This document shows positions 20,606-31,173 of a stretch of DNA of 64,000 nucleotides, piece by piece. The DNA comes from Buchnera aphidicola (Muscaphis stroyani) (GTDB lineage: Bacteria > Pseudomonadota > Gammaproteobacteria > Enterobacterales > Enterobacteriaceae). The stretch lies in assembly GCF_005080865.1 (NCBI RefSeq), contig NZ_CP034861.1, forward strand, positions 248,001 to 312,000, written 5' to 3'. The notes below the pieces were generated by a model. The model was not told where the DNA came from, searched no databases, and saw nothing but the letters and a program-made list of their open reading frames with translations. The first letter of the stretch is position 1, and the number at the start of each line of letters is the position of its first letter. The position numbers were made by a program, and so were the translations under genes.

Positions 20606-21322
20606 ATGATTAATAATAAAAGAAAAATTATTTTGGATACTGAAACAACTGGTATAAATCGATCTGGACTTCCTCACATTAACCACCGTATTATTGAAAT
20701 AGGAGCAGTTGAAATTATTAATCGACGTTTTACTGGAAATAATTTTCATGCATACGTCAAACCAAATAGATCAATAGAACTAAGTGCTTTAAAAATACAT
20801 GGAATAAGTGACGATTTTCTTTCAAATAAACCTTTCTTCAAAGATATAGCCAAAAGTTTTTTAAACTATATTTTTGATTCAGAATTAATTATTCATAACG
20901 CGCCCTTTGATATAGGATTCATTAATCAAGAACTTAAAATATTATATGGTAATAAAAAAAATATTTTAAATTTATGCTCAGTAACCGATACTTTGAGCAT
21001 GGCTCGAAAATTTTTTCCTGGAAAGAAAAATACATTAAACGCTCTTTGCAATCGTTATAAAATTAACATCTCTCATAGGGCTTCTCATAGTGCTATTTTA
21101 GATGCTAAACTTTTAGGTAAATTATATCTTTTGATGACTGGAGGTCAAGAGTCTTTTTTGTTTTCTAAAAATATAAAGAATAAAAAATCTTTTTCATATA
21201 AAATGACATCTAAAGAAAAAAAAATAAATTTAAAAATATTAAAAGCAACTAAAGAAGAAATAAAATCTCATGAAAAATACTTAAAATATATGAAAGATAA
21301 AAAAATTTGCTTGTGGTATTAA
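20606..21322 (+). CDS. dnaQ: DNA polymerase III epsilon subunit (3'-5' proofreading exonuclease)
   Basis: Proofreading subunit that pairs with DnaE (6574). The product is 238 residues (E. coli 243). DEDDh exonuclease motifs are intact: LDTETTG near residue 9 (Exo I), HNAPFDIGFI near 97 (Exo II) and HRASHSAILDAK near 155 (Exo III with the catalytic His and Asp). The Lys-rich C-terminal tail, which binds alpha in E. coli, is retained. It is divergent from rnhA, only 48 bases apart, so promoters overlap. Confidence 0.97.
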   Translation: MINNKRKIILDTETTGINRSGLPHINHRIIEIGAVEIINRRFTGNNFHAYVKPNRSIELSALKIHGISDDFLSNKPFFKDIAKSFLNYIFDSELIIHNAPFDIGFINQELKILYGNKKNILNLCSVTDTLSMARKFFPGKKNTLNALCNRYKINISHRASHSAILDAKLLGKLYLLMTGGQESFLFSKNIKNKKSFSYKMTSKEKKINLKILKATKEEIKSHEKYLKYMKDKKICLWY

Positions 21323-21350
21323 TTTTACATTCTTAAAGATAAAAAGATTA

Positions 21351-21379
21351 TTGACTGATTTTTTCAAAATGTGTACAAT
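21351..21379 (+). promoter_or_regulatory. Predicted sigma70 promoter of tRNA-Asp
   Basis: TTGACT at 21351-21356 and TACAAT at 21374-21379 are separated by 17 bases, one mismatch from consensus in each hexamer. The tRNA begins 18 bases after the -10, which leaves a very short leader. It is the best-matching promoter I found in the window. Confidence 0.75.
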
Positions 21380-21397
21380 ATAAAAATAAAAAATTAA

Positions 21398-21471
21398 GGT
21401 GCGGTAGTTCAGTCGGTTAGAATACCGGCCTGTCACGCCGGGGGTCGCGGGTTCGAATCCCGTCCGCACCG
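21398..21471 (+). tRNA. tRNA-Asp (GTC)
   Basis: Cloverleaf of 74 bases: acceptor GGTGCGG/CCGCACC, D-arm AGTTCAGTCGGTTAGAAT, anticodon GTC at 21432-21434, T-arm GGGTTCGAATCCC and discriminator G. CCA is not encoded. It has its own promoter just upstream and lies between dnaQ and gmhA, as the aspV tRNA lies near dnaQ in E. coli. Confidence 0.98.
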
Positions 21472-21558
21472 AAAAATATCATTCTTATTTAAATAATTTT
21501 ATGTTTTTTTAGATATAGTTGAATCTAATCTATTTTTTTAAATTAAGCATCTAAAATC

Positions 21559-22137
21559 ATGTATAAAAAAATTATTTCTCTTGAATTGAATTCTGCATTA
21601 AGCATACTAAAAAATTTCTTAAAAGATAAAAAACAAATAAATAATATTCAAGAATCTGCTATTTTAATTGCTAAATCCTTTCAAAAAGGAAAAAAAGTAA
21701 TATCATGTGGAAATGGTGGTTCATGCTGTGATGCAGTTCACTTTGCGGAAGAGTTAACTGGTATTTATCGAAAAAAAAGATTAGGTTATCCTGCTATACC
21801 CATTTCTGATACTGGTCACATTTCAGCAGTAGGAAATGATTTTGGATATAATAAAATTTTTTCACGTTATGTTGATAGCATTGGTTGCTCAGGAGATGTA
21901 TTGTTAGCAATATCAACTTCTGGAAACTCTATGAATATTATTAATGCTATAGAATCTGCATATAGAAGAAAAATGAAAGTGATTTTGTTAACAGGAAACA
22001 ACGGAGGAAAAATGAAAGGATTATCTAATATAGAAATTTGTGTCCCTCATTATGGATATTCAGATCGAATACAAGAAATTCATATTAAAATTATTCATAT
22101 ATTAATATTAATTATTGAAAAAGAAATGAAAAATTAA
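21559..22137 (+). CDS. gmhA: Sedoheptulose 7-phosphate isomerase
   Basis: First step of ADP-heptose synthesis for lipopolysaccharide inner core. The 192 residues equal the E. coli length. The SIS-domain motif SCGNGGS is near residue 52 and metal-binding HFAEE near 61; ISTSGNS near 119 and the C-terminal IQEIHIK His are present. One change: the G-S-H-C-D of E. coli is G-S-C-C-D here. No lipid A gene remains between bamA and dnaE, so its role without conventional LPS is unclear. gpt follows, as in E. coli. Confidence 0.95.
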   Translation: MYKKIISLELNSALSILKNFLKDKKQINNIQESAILIAKSFQKGKKVISCGNGGSCCDAVHFAEELTGIYRKKRLGYPAIPISDTGHISAVGNDFGYNKIFSRYVDSIGCSGDVLLAISTSGNSMNIINAIESAYRRKMKVILLTGNNGGKMKGLSNIEICVPHYGYSDRIQEIHIKIIHILILIIEKEMKN

Positions 22138-22254
22138 AAATTGTATTAAATAAATTTTTTACAAGATTTAATTTACTAACTTAACATCCTATATTTTCAG
22201 CTTATTTCCACTTTTTCTAATAAATACTATTTTATAGTTGCGGAATTTCTTTTT

Positions 22255-22710
22255 ATGAGTGAGAAATATATTGTTACATGGGATATGCTTCAAATTTATG
22301 CTAGAAAATTAGCGCATCGTTTAATTAAAATTAATTCTTGGAATGGAATCATTGCTGTTAGTAGAGGCGGCCTGGTCCCATCAGCTTTATTAGCAAGAGA
22401 GTTGGGTATCAGATGCGTAGATACTATTTGTATTGCAAGTTATAACAATCATTTTTTAAAAAAAAATAGAAAAGTAATTAAAAAAGCAGAAGGTAATGGA
22501 GAAAAAATTATCGTAATAGATGATTTAGTAGATACTGGAGGAACAGCTAAAATTATTCGAAATTTGTATCCAAAAGCACATTTTGTAACTATTTTCGCAA
22601 AACCTCTTGGTCGTTCATTAGTTGATGATTATATTATAGATGTTCCTCAAAAAATATGGATTGAACAGCCATGGGATATGTCATTGTCTTACATCCCTCC
22701 TCTTATTTAG
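22255..22710 (+). CDS. gpt: Xanthine-guanine phosphoribosyltransferase
   Basis: Salvages guanine, xanthine and hypoxanthine to nucleotides using PRPP. The product is 151 residues (E. coli 152). The PRPP-binding motif [14 protein letters not shown] is near residue 84, and [18 protein letters not shown] near 34. The C-terminal WIEQPWDM is the base-binding region. It is the neighbour of gmhA, in enterobacterial order. Purine salvage fits a symbiont that takes purines from the host; purB is also here. Confidence 0.97.
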   Translation: MSEKYIVTWDMLQIYARKLAHRLIKINSWNGIIAVSRGGLVPSALLARELGIRCVDTICIASYNNHFLKKNRKVIKKAEGNGEKIIVIDDLVDTGGTAKIIRNLYPKAHFVTIFAKPLGRSLVDDYIIDVPQKIWIEQPWDMSLSYIPPLI

Positions 22711-22827
22711 TTAGAAAAATTATATTAAAATCACTTCTCAAAAAAAATTCATACATGATATTTTATAATTCTTTTAAATAGTTTTAAAAATATTTTTTAT
22801 AAAATTAACGCACTAAAAGAGTTTGAT

Positions 22828-23400
22828 ATGACAAACAAAGAAGAAAAAAAAGAAATAAAAAAAAATTTAAATCAAGAATACAATCAAAAAGATAAGAAAA
22901 ATAACTGTATAGACAAAACAATCATTCAAAATTTAGAAGATGAATATCAAAAATCTAAAGAAAGCGTTTTAAACAATAAAATTAATTCAGAATTAGAAAT
23001 AACAAAGGTAAAAATTAGGTTAGAAAATGAAATAAATAAGTGTAGAAATTTTTCTTTAGAAAAAATTATTTTAGATTTTATTAACATTGTTGATAACGTA
23101 GAACGTGCAAAAGAAACTATAAAAAATAATAAAGAAGAGAATTATATAAAGATTAAAAATCAATTAAGTTCAATTTTATCTGATTTAAATAATATTCTTA
23201 AAATATTTAATATAAAAAAAATTGATAATATAGATGTATTATTTGATCCTAGTGTTCACCAAGCCATGTGCATGCATTACAGTAATGAGTTAGAACCAAA
23301 TAAAATAGTTAAAGTAATGCAACCCGGTTATATTTTAAATAAACATCGTTTATTACGTCCAGCCATGGTGATTGTTTCAAAAAAAGAAAATAAAAAATAA
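22828..23400 (+). CDS. grpE: GrpE, nucleotide exchange factor for DnaK
   Basis: Releases ADP from DnaK in the Hsp70 cycle. The product is 190 residues (E. coli 197). A Lys/Asn-rich N terminus and a long coiled coil (residues ~30-115) precede a beta-domain with FDPSVHQAMCM near 143 and VMQPGYILNKHRLLRPAMVIVSK near 165. ATG start with AAGAG upstream. No sigma32-type promoter could be recognised in the 117 bases before it. rnfH lies convergent downstream. Confidence 0.96.
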   Translation: MTNKEEKKEIKKNLNQEYNQKDKKNNCIDKTIIQNLEDEYQKSKESVLNNKINSELEITKVKIRLENEINKCRNFSLEKIILDFINIVDNVERAKETIKNNKEENYIKIKNQLSSILSDLNNILKIFNIKKIDNIDVLFDPSVHQAMCMHYSNELEPNKIVKVMQPGYILNKHRLLRPAMVIVSKKENKK

Positions 23401-23491
23401 TAAAAATTATTTGTTTTAGATTTAATAATATTTAAAAGAATTTTAAAAATTTATTAAATCTAAAAAATTCATAATTTTAAAAATTATTTTT

Positions 23492-23764
23492 TTAAAAAAA
23501 TAATTTTTTTCTTCTTTCATTAGGGGTTACTATTAAAGGTCTATAAATTTCAATACGATCTTCATTTTTAAGAATAGTATTTAAATAAACTTGTTTATTA
23601 TAAATACCTATTTTGTTTTTATATAACGATATGTTTTTTATGTTTTTTAATATCTTAGAAGATAGTATTGCATCTTTTACAGTAGATCCTAAACAAACGT
23701 TTACTTGAAATATATGCTGAATGTCAGGAAAAGCATATACAATAGTTACTTTTATTAACTTCAT
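23492..23764 (-). CDS. rnfH: RnfH/RatB-family ubiquitin-like small protein
   Basis: Protein of 90 residues of the RnfH (YfjF, UPF0125) family, predicted beta-grasp fold: KVTIVYAFPDIQHIFQVNV at the start, EDRIEIYRPLIVTPNERRKK at the end. The function is not settled; E. coli neighbours are the toxin ratA and smpB. Here ratA is absent and smpB is divergent 123 bases away. Retention in a reduced genome suggests a useful role, but no partner is evident in this window. Confidence 0.9.
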   Translation of the reverse strand: MKLIKVTIVYAFPDIQHIFQVNVCLGSTVKDAILSSKILKNIKNISLYKNKIGIYNKQVYLNTILKNEDRIEIYRPLIVTPNERRKKLFF

Positions 23765-23887
23765 AAAATTATTACCATAATTAAATTAATTATATTCGAC
23801 GTATATATCATATATTAAATTTATGCTATATAATTATTTTAATTTTTTAAATCTTTTTAATTAACTATTGTGGAAACATATATAATT

Positions 23888-24376
23888 ATGCTTCATAAAA
23901 AAAAAAATAAAATAAAGTCTTCAAATATTATTTTGAATAAAAAAGCATATTATGATTATTTTGTAGAAAAAAAATTTGAATCTGGTTTGATCTTACAAGG
24001 ATGGGAAGTAAAATCAATAAGATCAGGTCAAATAAATATTTCAGAAAGTTACGTTATGCATGATAAAAATGAAATGTATCTTTTTAATGCTATAGTTCAA
24101 CCTTTACATATGTCTTCGAATCATAAAATTTGCGATCCAAAAAGAAAAAAAAAGTTACTTTTACATAAAAAAGAAATTAATTTTTTATCTATTAAAAATA
24201 AAAAAAAAGGATATACACTTGTTGCTCTTTCTTTATTTTGGAAAAAATCTTGGTGTAAGTTAGAATTTGGTCTTGCCAAAGGCAAAAATATAAGAGATAA
24301 AAGAACAGAAAATCAAAAACAACAATGGAAAAAAGAACAATCTAAAATACTCAAAAAAGTAAAAACTATTTTTTAA
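23888..24376 (+). CDS. smpB: SsrA-binding protein SmpB
   Basis: Delivers tmRNA to stalled ribosomes (trans-translation). Family blocks are clear: [29 protein letters not shown] N terminus, [19 protein letters not shown], and the C-terminal [10 protein letters not shown] tail. ATG 23888 gives 162 residues (E. coli 160) beginning MLHKKKNK; an in-frame GTG at 23870 has no RBS. An A11 run at 23897-23907 is in frame, so it is not broken. tmRNA itself is not in the window. tadA begins 8 bases after its stop. Confidence 0.95.
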   Translation: MLHKKKNKIKSSNIILNKKAYYDYFVEKKFESGLILQGWEVKSIRSGQINISESYVMHDKNEMYLFNAIVQPLHMSSNHKICDPKRKKKLLLHKKEINFLSIKNKKKGYTLVALSLFWKKSWCKLEFGLAKGKNIRDKRTENQKQQWKKEQSKILKKVKTIF

Positions 24377-24384
24377 AATATTTT

Positions 24385-24852
24385 ATGCACTTTAAAGAAG
24401 ACAAAAATTGGATGAAATTTGCTTTAAAATATGCAAATTATGCTCAAAAAATAGGAGAAATACCGATAGGAGCTGTATTAGTTTTAAAAGAGCGTATTAT
24501 TGGTGTTGGATGGAATTCATCAATTTCTAATCATGATCCTACTGCTCATGCTGAAATTATGGCTTTTCGTGATGCAGGAAAAAATTTAAAAAATTACAGA
24601 TTAATAAATTCTACTTTGTATGTTACTTTGCAACCTTGTATAATGTGTTGTGGAGCAATAATTCACAGTCGAATTAAACGTTTAGTTTTTGGAACTAATA
24701 ACAATAAAAATGATAAAAAGTGCTCTTTTAAAAATATTTTTTCTAATTCTAAACAAGATTATAATTTAAATATAAAAAAAAATGTTATGAAACATGAATG
24801 TTCTAAAATTTTGATTGATTTTTTTAAACGTAAAAGATTAATTGAAAATTAA
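24385..24852 (+). CDS. tadA: tRNA-specific adenosine deaminase
   Basis: Converts A34 to inosine in tRNA-Arg(ACG), needed to read CGN codons. The product is 155 residues (E. coli 167). Zinc and proton-shuttle residues are present: HAEIMAF (His, Glu) near residue 51 and PCIMCCGAI (two Cys) near 82. It starts 8 bases after smpB and is probably co-transcribed. It is convergent with acpS, 10 bases between stops. Confidence 0.96.
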   Translation: MHFKEDKNWMKFALKYANYAQKIGEIPIGAVLVLKERIIGVGWNSSISNHDPTAHAEIMAFRDAGKNLKNYRLINSTLYVTLQPCIMCCGAIIHSRIKRLVFGTNNNKNDKKCSFKNIFSNSKQDYNLNIKKNVMKHECSKILIDFFKRKRLIEN

Positions 24853-24862
24853 AATGATGGAA

Positions 24863-25243
24863 TCAAGATTCCAAAATAACTGAAGCATGTGCAAATAATT
24901 GACTATCACTTATACTAACATGTATATGTGTACATTTCATTATAACAGCCTGTTTTAAAGCATTTTTTAAAAAATTTAACTTTGGCTGACCGTATTTATT
25001 ATGATATAAATTAAACTGATTGAATGTTATTCCACAATTCATTCCAGTTCCTAGTGCTTTAGCTGCTGCTTCTTTTACAGCAAATCTTTTTGCAATAAAA
25101 TTTATTTTGTTTTTGATTAAAACATAAGAATTCCATTCTGAAGCAGATAAAATCTTTTGTGCAAATTTATCTCCAAAATTTATTATAATATTTTTTATTC
25201 TGCATACTTCTACACTGTCTATTCCTATTCCTATTATTGCCAT
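24863..25243 (-). CDS. acpS: Holo-(acyl-carrier-protein) synthase
   Basis: Transfers 4'-phosphopantetheine from CoA to apo-ACP. The 126 residues equal E. coli. The magnesium-binding GIGIDSVEVCRI is at residues 5-16 and AVKEAAAKALGTG near 55-67. It is the last gene of the lepA-lepB-rnc-era-acpS cluster, the E. coli order without recO and pdxJ. Working ACP fits the retained fabZ and fabI and the lipoate pathway (lipB/lipA). Confidence 0.97.
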   Translation of the reverse strand: MAIIGIGIDSVEVCRIKNIIINFGDKFAQKILSASEWNSYVLIKNKINFIAKRFAVKEAAAKALGTGMNCGITFNQFNLYHNKYGQPKLNFLKNALKQAVIMKCTHIHVSISDSQLFAHASVILES

Positions 25244-25359
25244 TATTAAAATAAACCTTTATTTTTTGAAAATAATGAAATTGTTTTATAAAAAAATCTT
25301 GTAAATATAATTTTTAAAAAGTGAATAATTTACTTTAAAATATTAAAAAATTATTTTAT

Positions 25360-26217
25360 TTAATTTTTATTTTTTTCTTTAACCCATAAAAATAAATGCA
25401 CTTTTTTAAGTATTTTTTTTTCGATTGAATATCGAGATAAAATGCTTATTTTTTTTATTTTTTCTCCATTATGACCAATAACAATTTTTTTTTGTCTTTT
25501 GTTTTTGACATAAATAATAGATTTTATACATAAATATCCTATTTTTTTTTCTTCTAATGAATCAATAGATACTGTGATAATTGAAGGCAATTCATCTTCT
25601 AAAAGTGCTATTAATTTTTCCCTAATAATTTCAGATATTGTAAAAAACCTAGAATTAGTTGTAAAACAATTTTTTGGAAATATGTGCATTTTTTGAGATA
25701 AATAAGATTTTACTATACTTTCTAAAAGTACAATATTGTCTCTTTTTTTAGCTGAAATAGGAACAATTTCTGCAGAATCAATCATTTTTTTAATAAAATT
25801 AATGTAAGGAAGTAGCTTTCTTTTTTGAGCAATCTTATCAATTTTATTAATAACAATTATAATTGGAACATTTATATTTTTTATGTTTTTTAAAATAATT
25901 TTATCATTTTTTGTCAAATTCGTACAATCTACAACAAGAATCATTAATGCTAAATTTTTTACTATATCTTTAATGTTATTATATTTTTCCTGTATATGAA
26001 ATTTATTTTGATCAATGTTGATTCCAGGCGTGTCTATATAAATGTATTGATGATATAGTTCTGTTTTTATTCCAATAATATTTTGTTTTGTCGTGTTTTT
26101 TTTTTTGGATGTAATAGAAATTTTTTGTCCTATTAATTGATTTAAAATTGTAGATTTTCCTACATTTGGCTTTCCAGTAATGGTTATATATCCACAATAT
26201 TGTTTGTTTATATTCAT
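25360..26217 (-). CDS. era: GTPase Era
   Basis: Essential GTPase that binds near the 3' end of 16S rRNA and helps 30S maturation. The product is 285 residues (E. coli 301). G1 GKPNVGKST is near residue 15, G3 DTPG near 62, G4 NKID near 124 and G5 SAKK near 155. The C-terminal KH domain (about 200-285) has the [12 protein letters not shown]-binding loop. The start ATG overlaps the rnc stop by 4 bases, so translation is coupled. Confidence 0.97.
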   Translation of the reverse strand: MNINKQYCGYITITGKPNVGKSTILNQLIGQKISITSKKKNTTKQNIIGIKTELYHQYIYIDTPGINIDQNKFHIQEKYNNIKDIVKNLALMILVVDCTNLTKNDKIILKNIKNINVPIIIVINKIDKIAQKRKLLPYINFIKKMIDSAEIVPISAKKRDNIVLLESIVKSYLSQKMHIFPKNCFTTNSRFFTISEIIREKLIALLEDELPSIITVSIDSLEEKKIGYLCIKSIIYVKNKRQKKIVIGHNGEKIKKISILSRYSIEKKILKKVHLFLWVKEKNKN

Positions 26218-26894
26218 TCTACTCCTAATTTTATTAATGCTTTTTTTGCTGCGTTCTGTTCAGCTTTTCTTCTGCTGGTACCAGTTCCAATTAAATATAC
26301 AGGGATAATGCTAACTTTACAATGAATAGTAAATAATTGATTGTGAGCTTCTCCATATATTTCTACTATAAAATATGTAGGTAAAGGTAAATGTTTTGAT
26401 TGTAAATGCTCTTGTAAACGTGTTTTAGGATCTTTTTGAGTATCTCCTGGACTTATTTTTTCTAATCGTTTTTCATACCATTTAAGTATCAGTTCTTCAA
26501 CTGTTTTAATGTTACTATCTAAATAAATGCTGCCAATTAAAGCTTCTATTGTGTTAGCTAAAATAGATTCACGACGAAAACCGCCGCTTTTTAACTCACC
26601 TTGCCCTAATTTTAGGTACTCTCCTAAATCAAATTCATATGCTATTTCTGCTAATGTGTTACCTCTAACTAAAGTTGCTCTCATTCGACTCATATCACCT
26701 TCATCCACATATGGAAAATTATGATATAAAGCATTAGCTATTACAAAACTCAGTATAGAATCACCTAAAAATTCAAGTCTTTCGTTATGCTTGCTATTTG
26801 CACTTCGATGGGTTAGTGCCTGTTTTAAAAGATTCTTATGAGTAAAAGTATATCCTAGTACTTTCTGTATTTTGTTTGTTTCGATATAGTTCAT
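26214..26894 (-). CDS. rnc: Ribonuclease III
   Basis: Cuts double-stranded RNA, including the 16S precursor stem seen at 17431/19095. The 226 residues equal E. coli. The signature [12 protein letters not shown] is near residue 38-49 with catalytic acids; the second acidic cluster [13 protein letters not shown] is near 110-122. A dsRNA-binding domain fills about 155-225. It overlaps era by 4 bases. 122 bases separate it from lepB. Confidence 0.97.
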   Translation of the reverse strand: MNYIETNKIQKVLGYTFTHKNLLKQALTHRSANSKHNERLEFLGDSILSFVIANALYHNFPYVDEGDMSRMRATLVRGNTLAEIAYEFDLGEYLKLGQGELKSGGFRRESILANTIEALIGSIYLDSNIKTVEELILKWYEKRLEKISPGDTQKDPKTRLQEHLQSKHLPLPTYFIVEIYGEAHNQLFTIHCKVSIIPVYLIGTGTSRRKAEQNAAKKALIKLGVE

Positions 26895-27016
26895 GTTGTA
26901 CCAGTGTTAATAATATTTGAATTATTTTAATTATTTTGAAAAAATATTAAAATTTTAAAAAATTTTTAAACAATTTTTTATGATACTAGTTTATATAATT
27001 GATATTAATAGTTACT

Positions 27017-27977
27017 TTAATATATGTTACCAATACGATTAATACGTATTCCAGTTGGCCATTCATTTTCTTTTTTATTTAAACTCATCCATATTTTTGT
27101 AGCTTTTCCTATTATATTTTCTTTTGGAACAAAACCCCAGTATCTGCTATCAAAACTATTATCACGATTATCTCCCATCACAAAATATGAATTTTTAGGA
27201 ACTATCCATGTTAATTTTGACATTCCTTTTTGTTGGTAATAATTGTTTTTTTTATTTAAAAAAGTATTTAAAAATAACACACTATGCTCTAAATTATTAA
27301 TTTTTTCTTTTGACGAATAAAAACGTAATGAATTATATATTTTATGATTTTTAATAGCGCTCTGTCTTGATTTTATCGAATTTAAATTGTTATATATATA
27401 TATTCTTTGAATAAATTCACTCAATTTAGTTTTTGAGTAATTCATGGATATTTGAATTTTACAATTTTGAATGCGCGTATAATTTGAACAAATTTTTAAG
27501 TGTTTGCTGTGTGAATCATACTGTATTTTATCTCCAGGTAGCCCTATAATTCTTTTAATATAGTTTATATTATATTCTTGAGGATGTTTAAAAACTACAA
27601 TATCACCTCTTTCAGGTTCATTTATGTTAATTAATATTTTTTGTGTAATTGGTTCTTTAATAGCGTATGAAAACTTTTCTACTAAAATAAAATCTCCAAC
27701 TAAAAGAGTCGGCATCATTGAACCGGAAGGAATTTGAAAAGGTTCATAAATAAAAGAACGAACTATAAAAATAACTAAAAAAGATGGAAAAAAAGAAGCT
27801 ATAGATTTTAGAAAAATACATTTTTTTTCTATTAATTTTGAAAAATTTTCACATGATTTTTTTTTTTTGTTTTTTTAATCTAAAAAATTTATTAATCAAT
27901 TCAATTTTAAAAATAAACCAAAGAAACCCAGTAATTAACACACTAATCAGTAAAAAAATATTTAATATATTAGACAT
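27017..27977 (-). CDS. lepB: Signal peptidase I, interrupted by a one-base frameshift in a poly(A) run
   Basis: Removes signal peptides from exported proteins. The real start is ATG 27977, 6 bases after AAGGAAAA (27984-27991), and encodes the first membrane helix, MSNILNIFLLISVL, as in E. coli. The frame breaks at an A12 run on the coding strand (27857-27868) and stops at once. With 11 A the frame continues through helix 2, IYEPFQIPSGSMMPT, to give 319 residues (E. coli 324). The catalytic Ser (27719-27721) precedes the first ATG of the downstream open frame; the catalytic Lys is in YIKRIIGLPGD. Without frame repair no active enzyme can form. Confidence 0.92.
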
Positions 27978-27994
27978 TCTTTGTTTTCCTTAAA

Positions 27995-29788
27995 TTAATT
28001 TTTATGAATATTTAAAATAGAAAGAAAAGCTGTTTTTGGTACATTAACGTTTCCGATTTTTTTCATTCTTTTTTTTCCATCTTTTTGTTTTTTTAGCAAT
28101 TTTTTCTTTCTACTTATATCTCCTCCATAACATTTTGATAAAACATTTTTTTTCAATTGTTTAATAGTAGATCTAGCAACAATGGAATTATTAATAGTTG
28201 CTTGAATCGATATATCAAATTGATGTCTAGGTATCAACGTTTTCATTTTATCAACTATTTGACGAGCATAATTTTTTGAGTTTTTATAATGAGAAATCAT
28301 TGTTAATGCATCTACTCGTTCTGAGTTTATTAATATATCTATACGAACCATTTTTACAGATTGAAAGTGTGTAAAATCATATTCTAGAGAGGCGTATCCA
28401 CTTGATACTGACTTTAGTTCATCAAAAAAATTTAAAACAACTTCGTTCATAGGAATATGATATTTTAACAAAACTTGTGTAGTGTGATAAATTAAATTAA
28501 TCTGAATGCCTCTTTTTTTTATACATAAATTTATTACAGAACCAAGAAATTGAGGAGGTAACAAAATATTACATTCTACAATAGGCTCTTTAATCTTTTT
28601 AATACTGTTCATTTCAGGAAAATTTGAAGGAGTATCTAAATAGACTGTTTTTCCATTGATAAGTTCAATTTGATAAATAACAGTGGGAACCGTAGAAATT
28701 ACATCAATGGAATATTCGCGTTCTAAACGCGCTTGCACAATTTCCATATGAAGCAAACCTAAAAATCCACATCTAAATCCAAAACCAAGAGCAGCAGAAT
28801 TTTCTGGTTCATAAAATAATGATGAATCATTTAAACTCAATTTTTCTAAAGCATTTCTAAAAGCTGTATATTGATGTGAAGTGGAAGGAAATAAACCAGC
28901 ATAAATTTGAGGTTTGACTTTTTTAAAACCAGTTAACATATTAAGTGCTGGATTATCAAATTTTGTTAAAGTATCTCCAACTGGAGCGGCTCCAACATTT
29001 TTAATATTACAAATAATCCAACCCACTTCTCCGCATTTTAATTGATTTTTATATCGAATTTTTGGAGTAAAAATTCCTAATTTTTCAACAATGTAATGTC
29101 TTCCTGTGCTCATTACTATTATTTTTTCTTTTTTAGATAACATGCCATTTTTAATTCTTATCAAAGATACAACACCTAAATAATTATCAAACCATGAATC
29201 AATAATTAAAGCTTGCAAAGGTGCATCGATGTTTCCATTGGGATGAGGTATATCAATGATAATACGTTCCATTAAATTTGTTATTCCGTCTCCTGTTTTA
29301 GCAGAACATCTGACTGCATTTAATGCAGAAATTCCAATCATATCTTCGATTTCTTTAGCTACTTGTTCTGGATTTGAATTAGGTAGATCTATTTTATTTA
29401 AAATTGGAATCACTGTTAAATTCATTTCTAAAGCGGTACGGCAATTAGCTAGTGTTTGTGCTTCTACACCTTGACTAGAATCGACAATTAATAATGCTCC
29501 TTCACAAGCAGATAAAGATCTAGATACTTCATAAGAAAAATCAACATGTCCAGGAGTATCGATAAAATTTAAATGAAAAATATTGTTGTGCTCATCTTTA
29601 TAATCAATCATGACACTCTGAGCTTTAATGGTAATTCCTCTTTCTCTTTCTAGTTCCATAGAATCTAAAACTTGATTAGACATTTCTCTGTCAGATAAAC
29701 CTCCACATATTTGAATTAAACGATCAGACAAGGTTGATTTTCCATGATCAATGTGAGCAATAATAGAAAAATTTCTTATATTTTTCAT
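27995..29788 (-). CDS. lepA: Elongation factor 4 (LepA) GTPase
   Basis: Ribosome-associated GTPase related to EF-G. ATG 29788 gives [19 protein letters not shown], 597 residues (E. coli 599); an upstream in-frame TTG adds six unmatched residues and is rejected. G1 [10 protein letters not shown]3 DTPGH and G4 NKID are present. The C-terminal basic tail [17 protein letters not shown] is fully conserved. It leads the lepA-lepB-rnc-era-acpS cluster; lepB starts 17 bases after its stop. Confidence 0.97.
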   Translation of the reverse strand: MKNIRNFSIIAHIDHGKSTLSDRLIQICGGLSDREMSNQVLDSMELERERGITIKAQSVMIDYKDEHNNIFHLNFIDTPGHVDFSYEVSRSLSACEGALLIVDSSQGVEAQTLANCRTALEMNLTVIPILNKIDLPNSNPEQVAKEIEDMIGISALNAVRCSAKTGDGITNLMERIIIDIPHPNGNIDAPLQALIIDSWFDNYLGVVSLIRIKNGMLSKKEKIIVMSTGRHYIVEKLGIFTPKIRYKNQLKCGEVGWIICNIKNVGAAPVGDTLTKFDNPALNMLTGFKKVKPQIYAGLFPSTSHQYTAFRNALEKLSLNDSSLFYEPENSAALGFGFRCGFLGLLHMEIVQARLEREYSIDVISTVPTVIYQIELINGKTVYLDTPSNFPEMNSIKKIKEPIVECNILLPPQFLGSVINLCIKKRGIQINLIYHTTQVLLKYHIPMNEVVLNFFDELKSVSSGYASLEYDFTHFQSVKMVRIDILINSERVDALTMISHYKNSKNYARQIVDKMKTLIPRHQFDISIQATINNSIVARSTIKQLKKNVLSKCYGGDISRKKKLLKKQKDGKKRMKKIGNVNVPKTAFLSILNIHKN

Positions 29789-30042
29789 TTTTAAAATTTT
29801 TACCAAATTAATTTTTAAGATAATTTAATTTATTTTATCATGTGACAAAAAACATTTTAAATTAATTTTTTTGTACAATATATCGACTTGGAAAAAATCT
29901 TTAAAAAAATAATATTTTAATTAAATTCAAGATTAATTAAATTATTTAATTAAATTTGATTTTTTTATTCATAAAAATGTATTTTCATATAAAATATAAT
30001 AAAAATATATTTTTTACTAAAAAAATACAAAATGAGTGATTC

Positions 30043-31142
30043 ATGATTAAAAAAAAAAAGTAATTATAGCTATGTCTGGAGGAGTTGACTCATCTGTTTC
30101 TGCTTGGTTATTAAAACAAAAAAATTATCAAGTAGAAGGATTGTTTATGAAAAATTGGGAAGAAGATGATAAACATAAATATTGTAATTCTGCGAAAGAT
30201 TTACACGATGCTGAATTAGTATGCGAAAAATTAAAAATATCACTTCATAAAATAAACTTCTCTCAAGAATATTGGGAAAATGTTTTTGAGCATTTTTTAA
30301 AAGAACACAAAAAAGGAAAAACACCAAATCCAGATATACTGTGTAACAAAGAAATTAAATTTAAAGTTTTTTTAAAATATGCTATTAAAGAACTTAGAGC
30401 TGATTACATTGCAACTGGACATTATGCTCGTATTAAGAAAATTAAAAATAAATATTTCCTTTTTAAAGGAACTGATCTTAATAAAGATCAAAGTTATTTT
30501 CTATACACCTTAAAAGATAACCAACTTAAAAAAATTTTATTCCCAATTGGGTTTTTAAAAAAAATTCAAGTAAGGAAAATTGCTAAAAAAATTAATTTAG
30601 ATGTAGCTGAAAAAAAAGATTCCACTGGAATATGCTTTATTGGACCAAGAAAAATGAAAACTTTTCTCAGCACGTATTTTCCTCATAAAAAAGGAAAAAT
30701 TACCACAGTTGATGGGGAAGTTGTAGGAACTCATAATGGAATTTTTTATTACACTCTAGGGCAAAGAAAAGGATTAGGAATTGGTGGAATAAAAGAAAAG
30801 TATAATATTCCATGGTATGTAGTCGAAAAAAAAGTTGATACAAACATTTTAATTGTTGCTCAAGGATCAAAAAATAGATATTTAATGTCTATAGGATTAA
30901 TTGCTAATCATGTAAACTGGATAAATTATAATCAATTGTTATTTCCTTTTAGTTGTAAGGCTAAAATAAGATATCGTCAAAAAGACATTCAATGTAGTAT
31001 AGAAAGTGTAAATAATTTTTCTATAAAAGTACTATTTAAAAATCCTATTTCAGCAGTTACTCCAGGTCAATCAATAGTATTTTATTTTCATGACAAATGC
31101 TTAGGTGGCGGAGTAATTACATCCAGATTGCCATTATTATAA
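30043..31142 (+). CDS. mnmA: tRNA-specific 2-thiouridylase, with a one-base frameshift in a poly(A) run at codon 3
   Basis: Adds sulfur to U34 of tRNA-Lys, -Glu and -Gln. From ATG 30043 the frame enters an A11 run (30049-30059) and stops at TAA. With 12 A it continues as [18 protein letters not shown] and gives 366 residues (E. coli 368). Catalytic Cys residues are in [11 protein letters not shown] and STGICFIG. Alternatively translation could begin at the internal ATG 30072 (MSGGVDSS, 356 residues), but this removes the first beta-strand and lacks an RBS. hflD follows, as in E. coli. Confidence 0.92.
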
Positions 31143-31173
31143 TATTTTAATTAGAATTAATAGGGAGATGATT

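Noticed and set aside
22711-22827. Sigma32-type promoter before grpE
   Set aside because: No CTTGAAA / CCCCAT-like pair at proper spacing could be found.
27017-27718. lepB as an intact shorter gene starting at ATG 27718
   Set aside because: This start excludes both membrane helices and the catalytic Ser, while a complete N-terminal part with good RBS exists at 27977.
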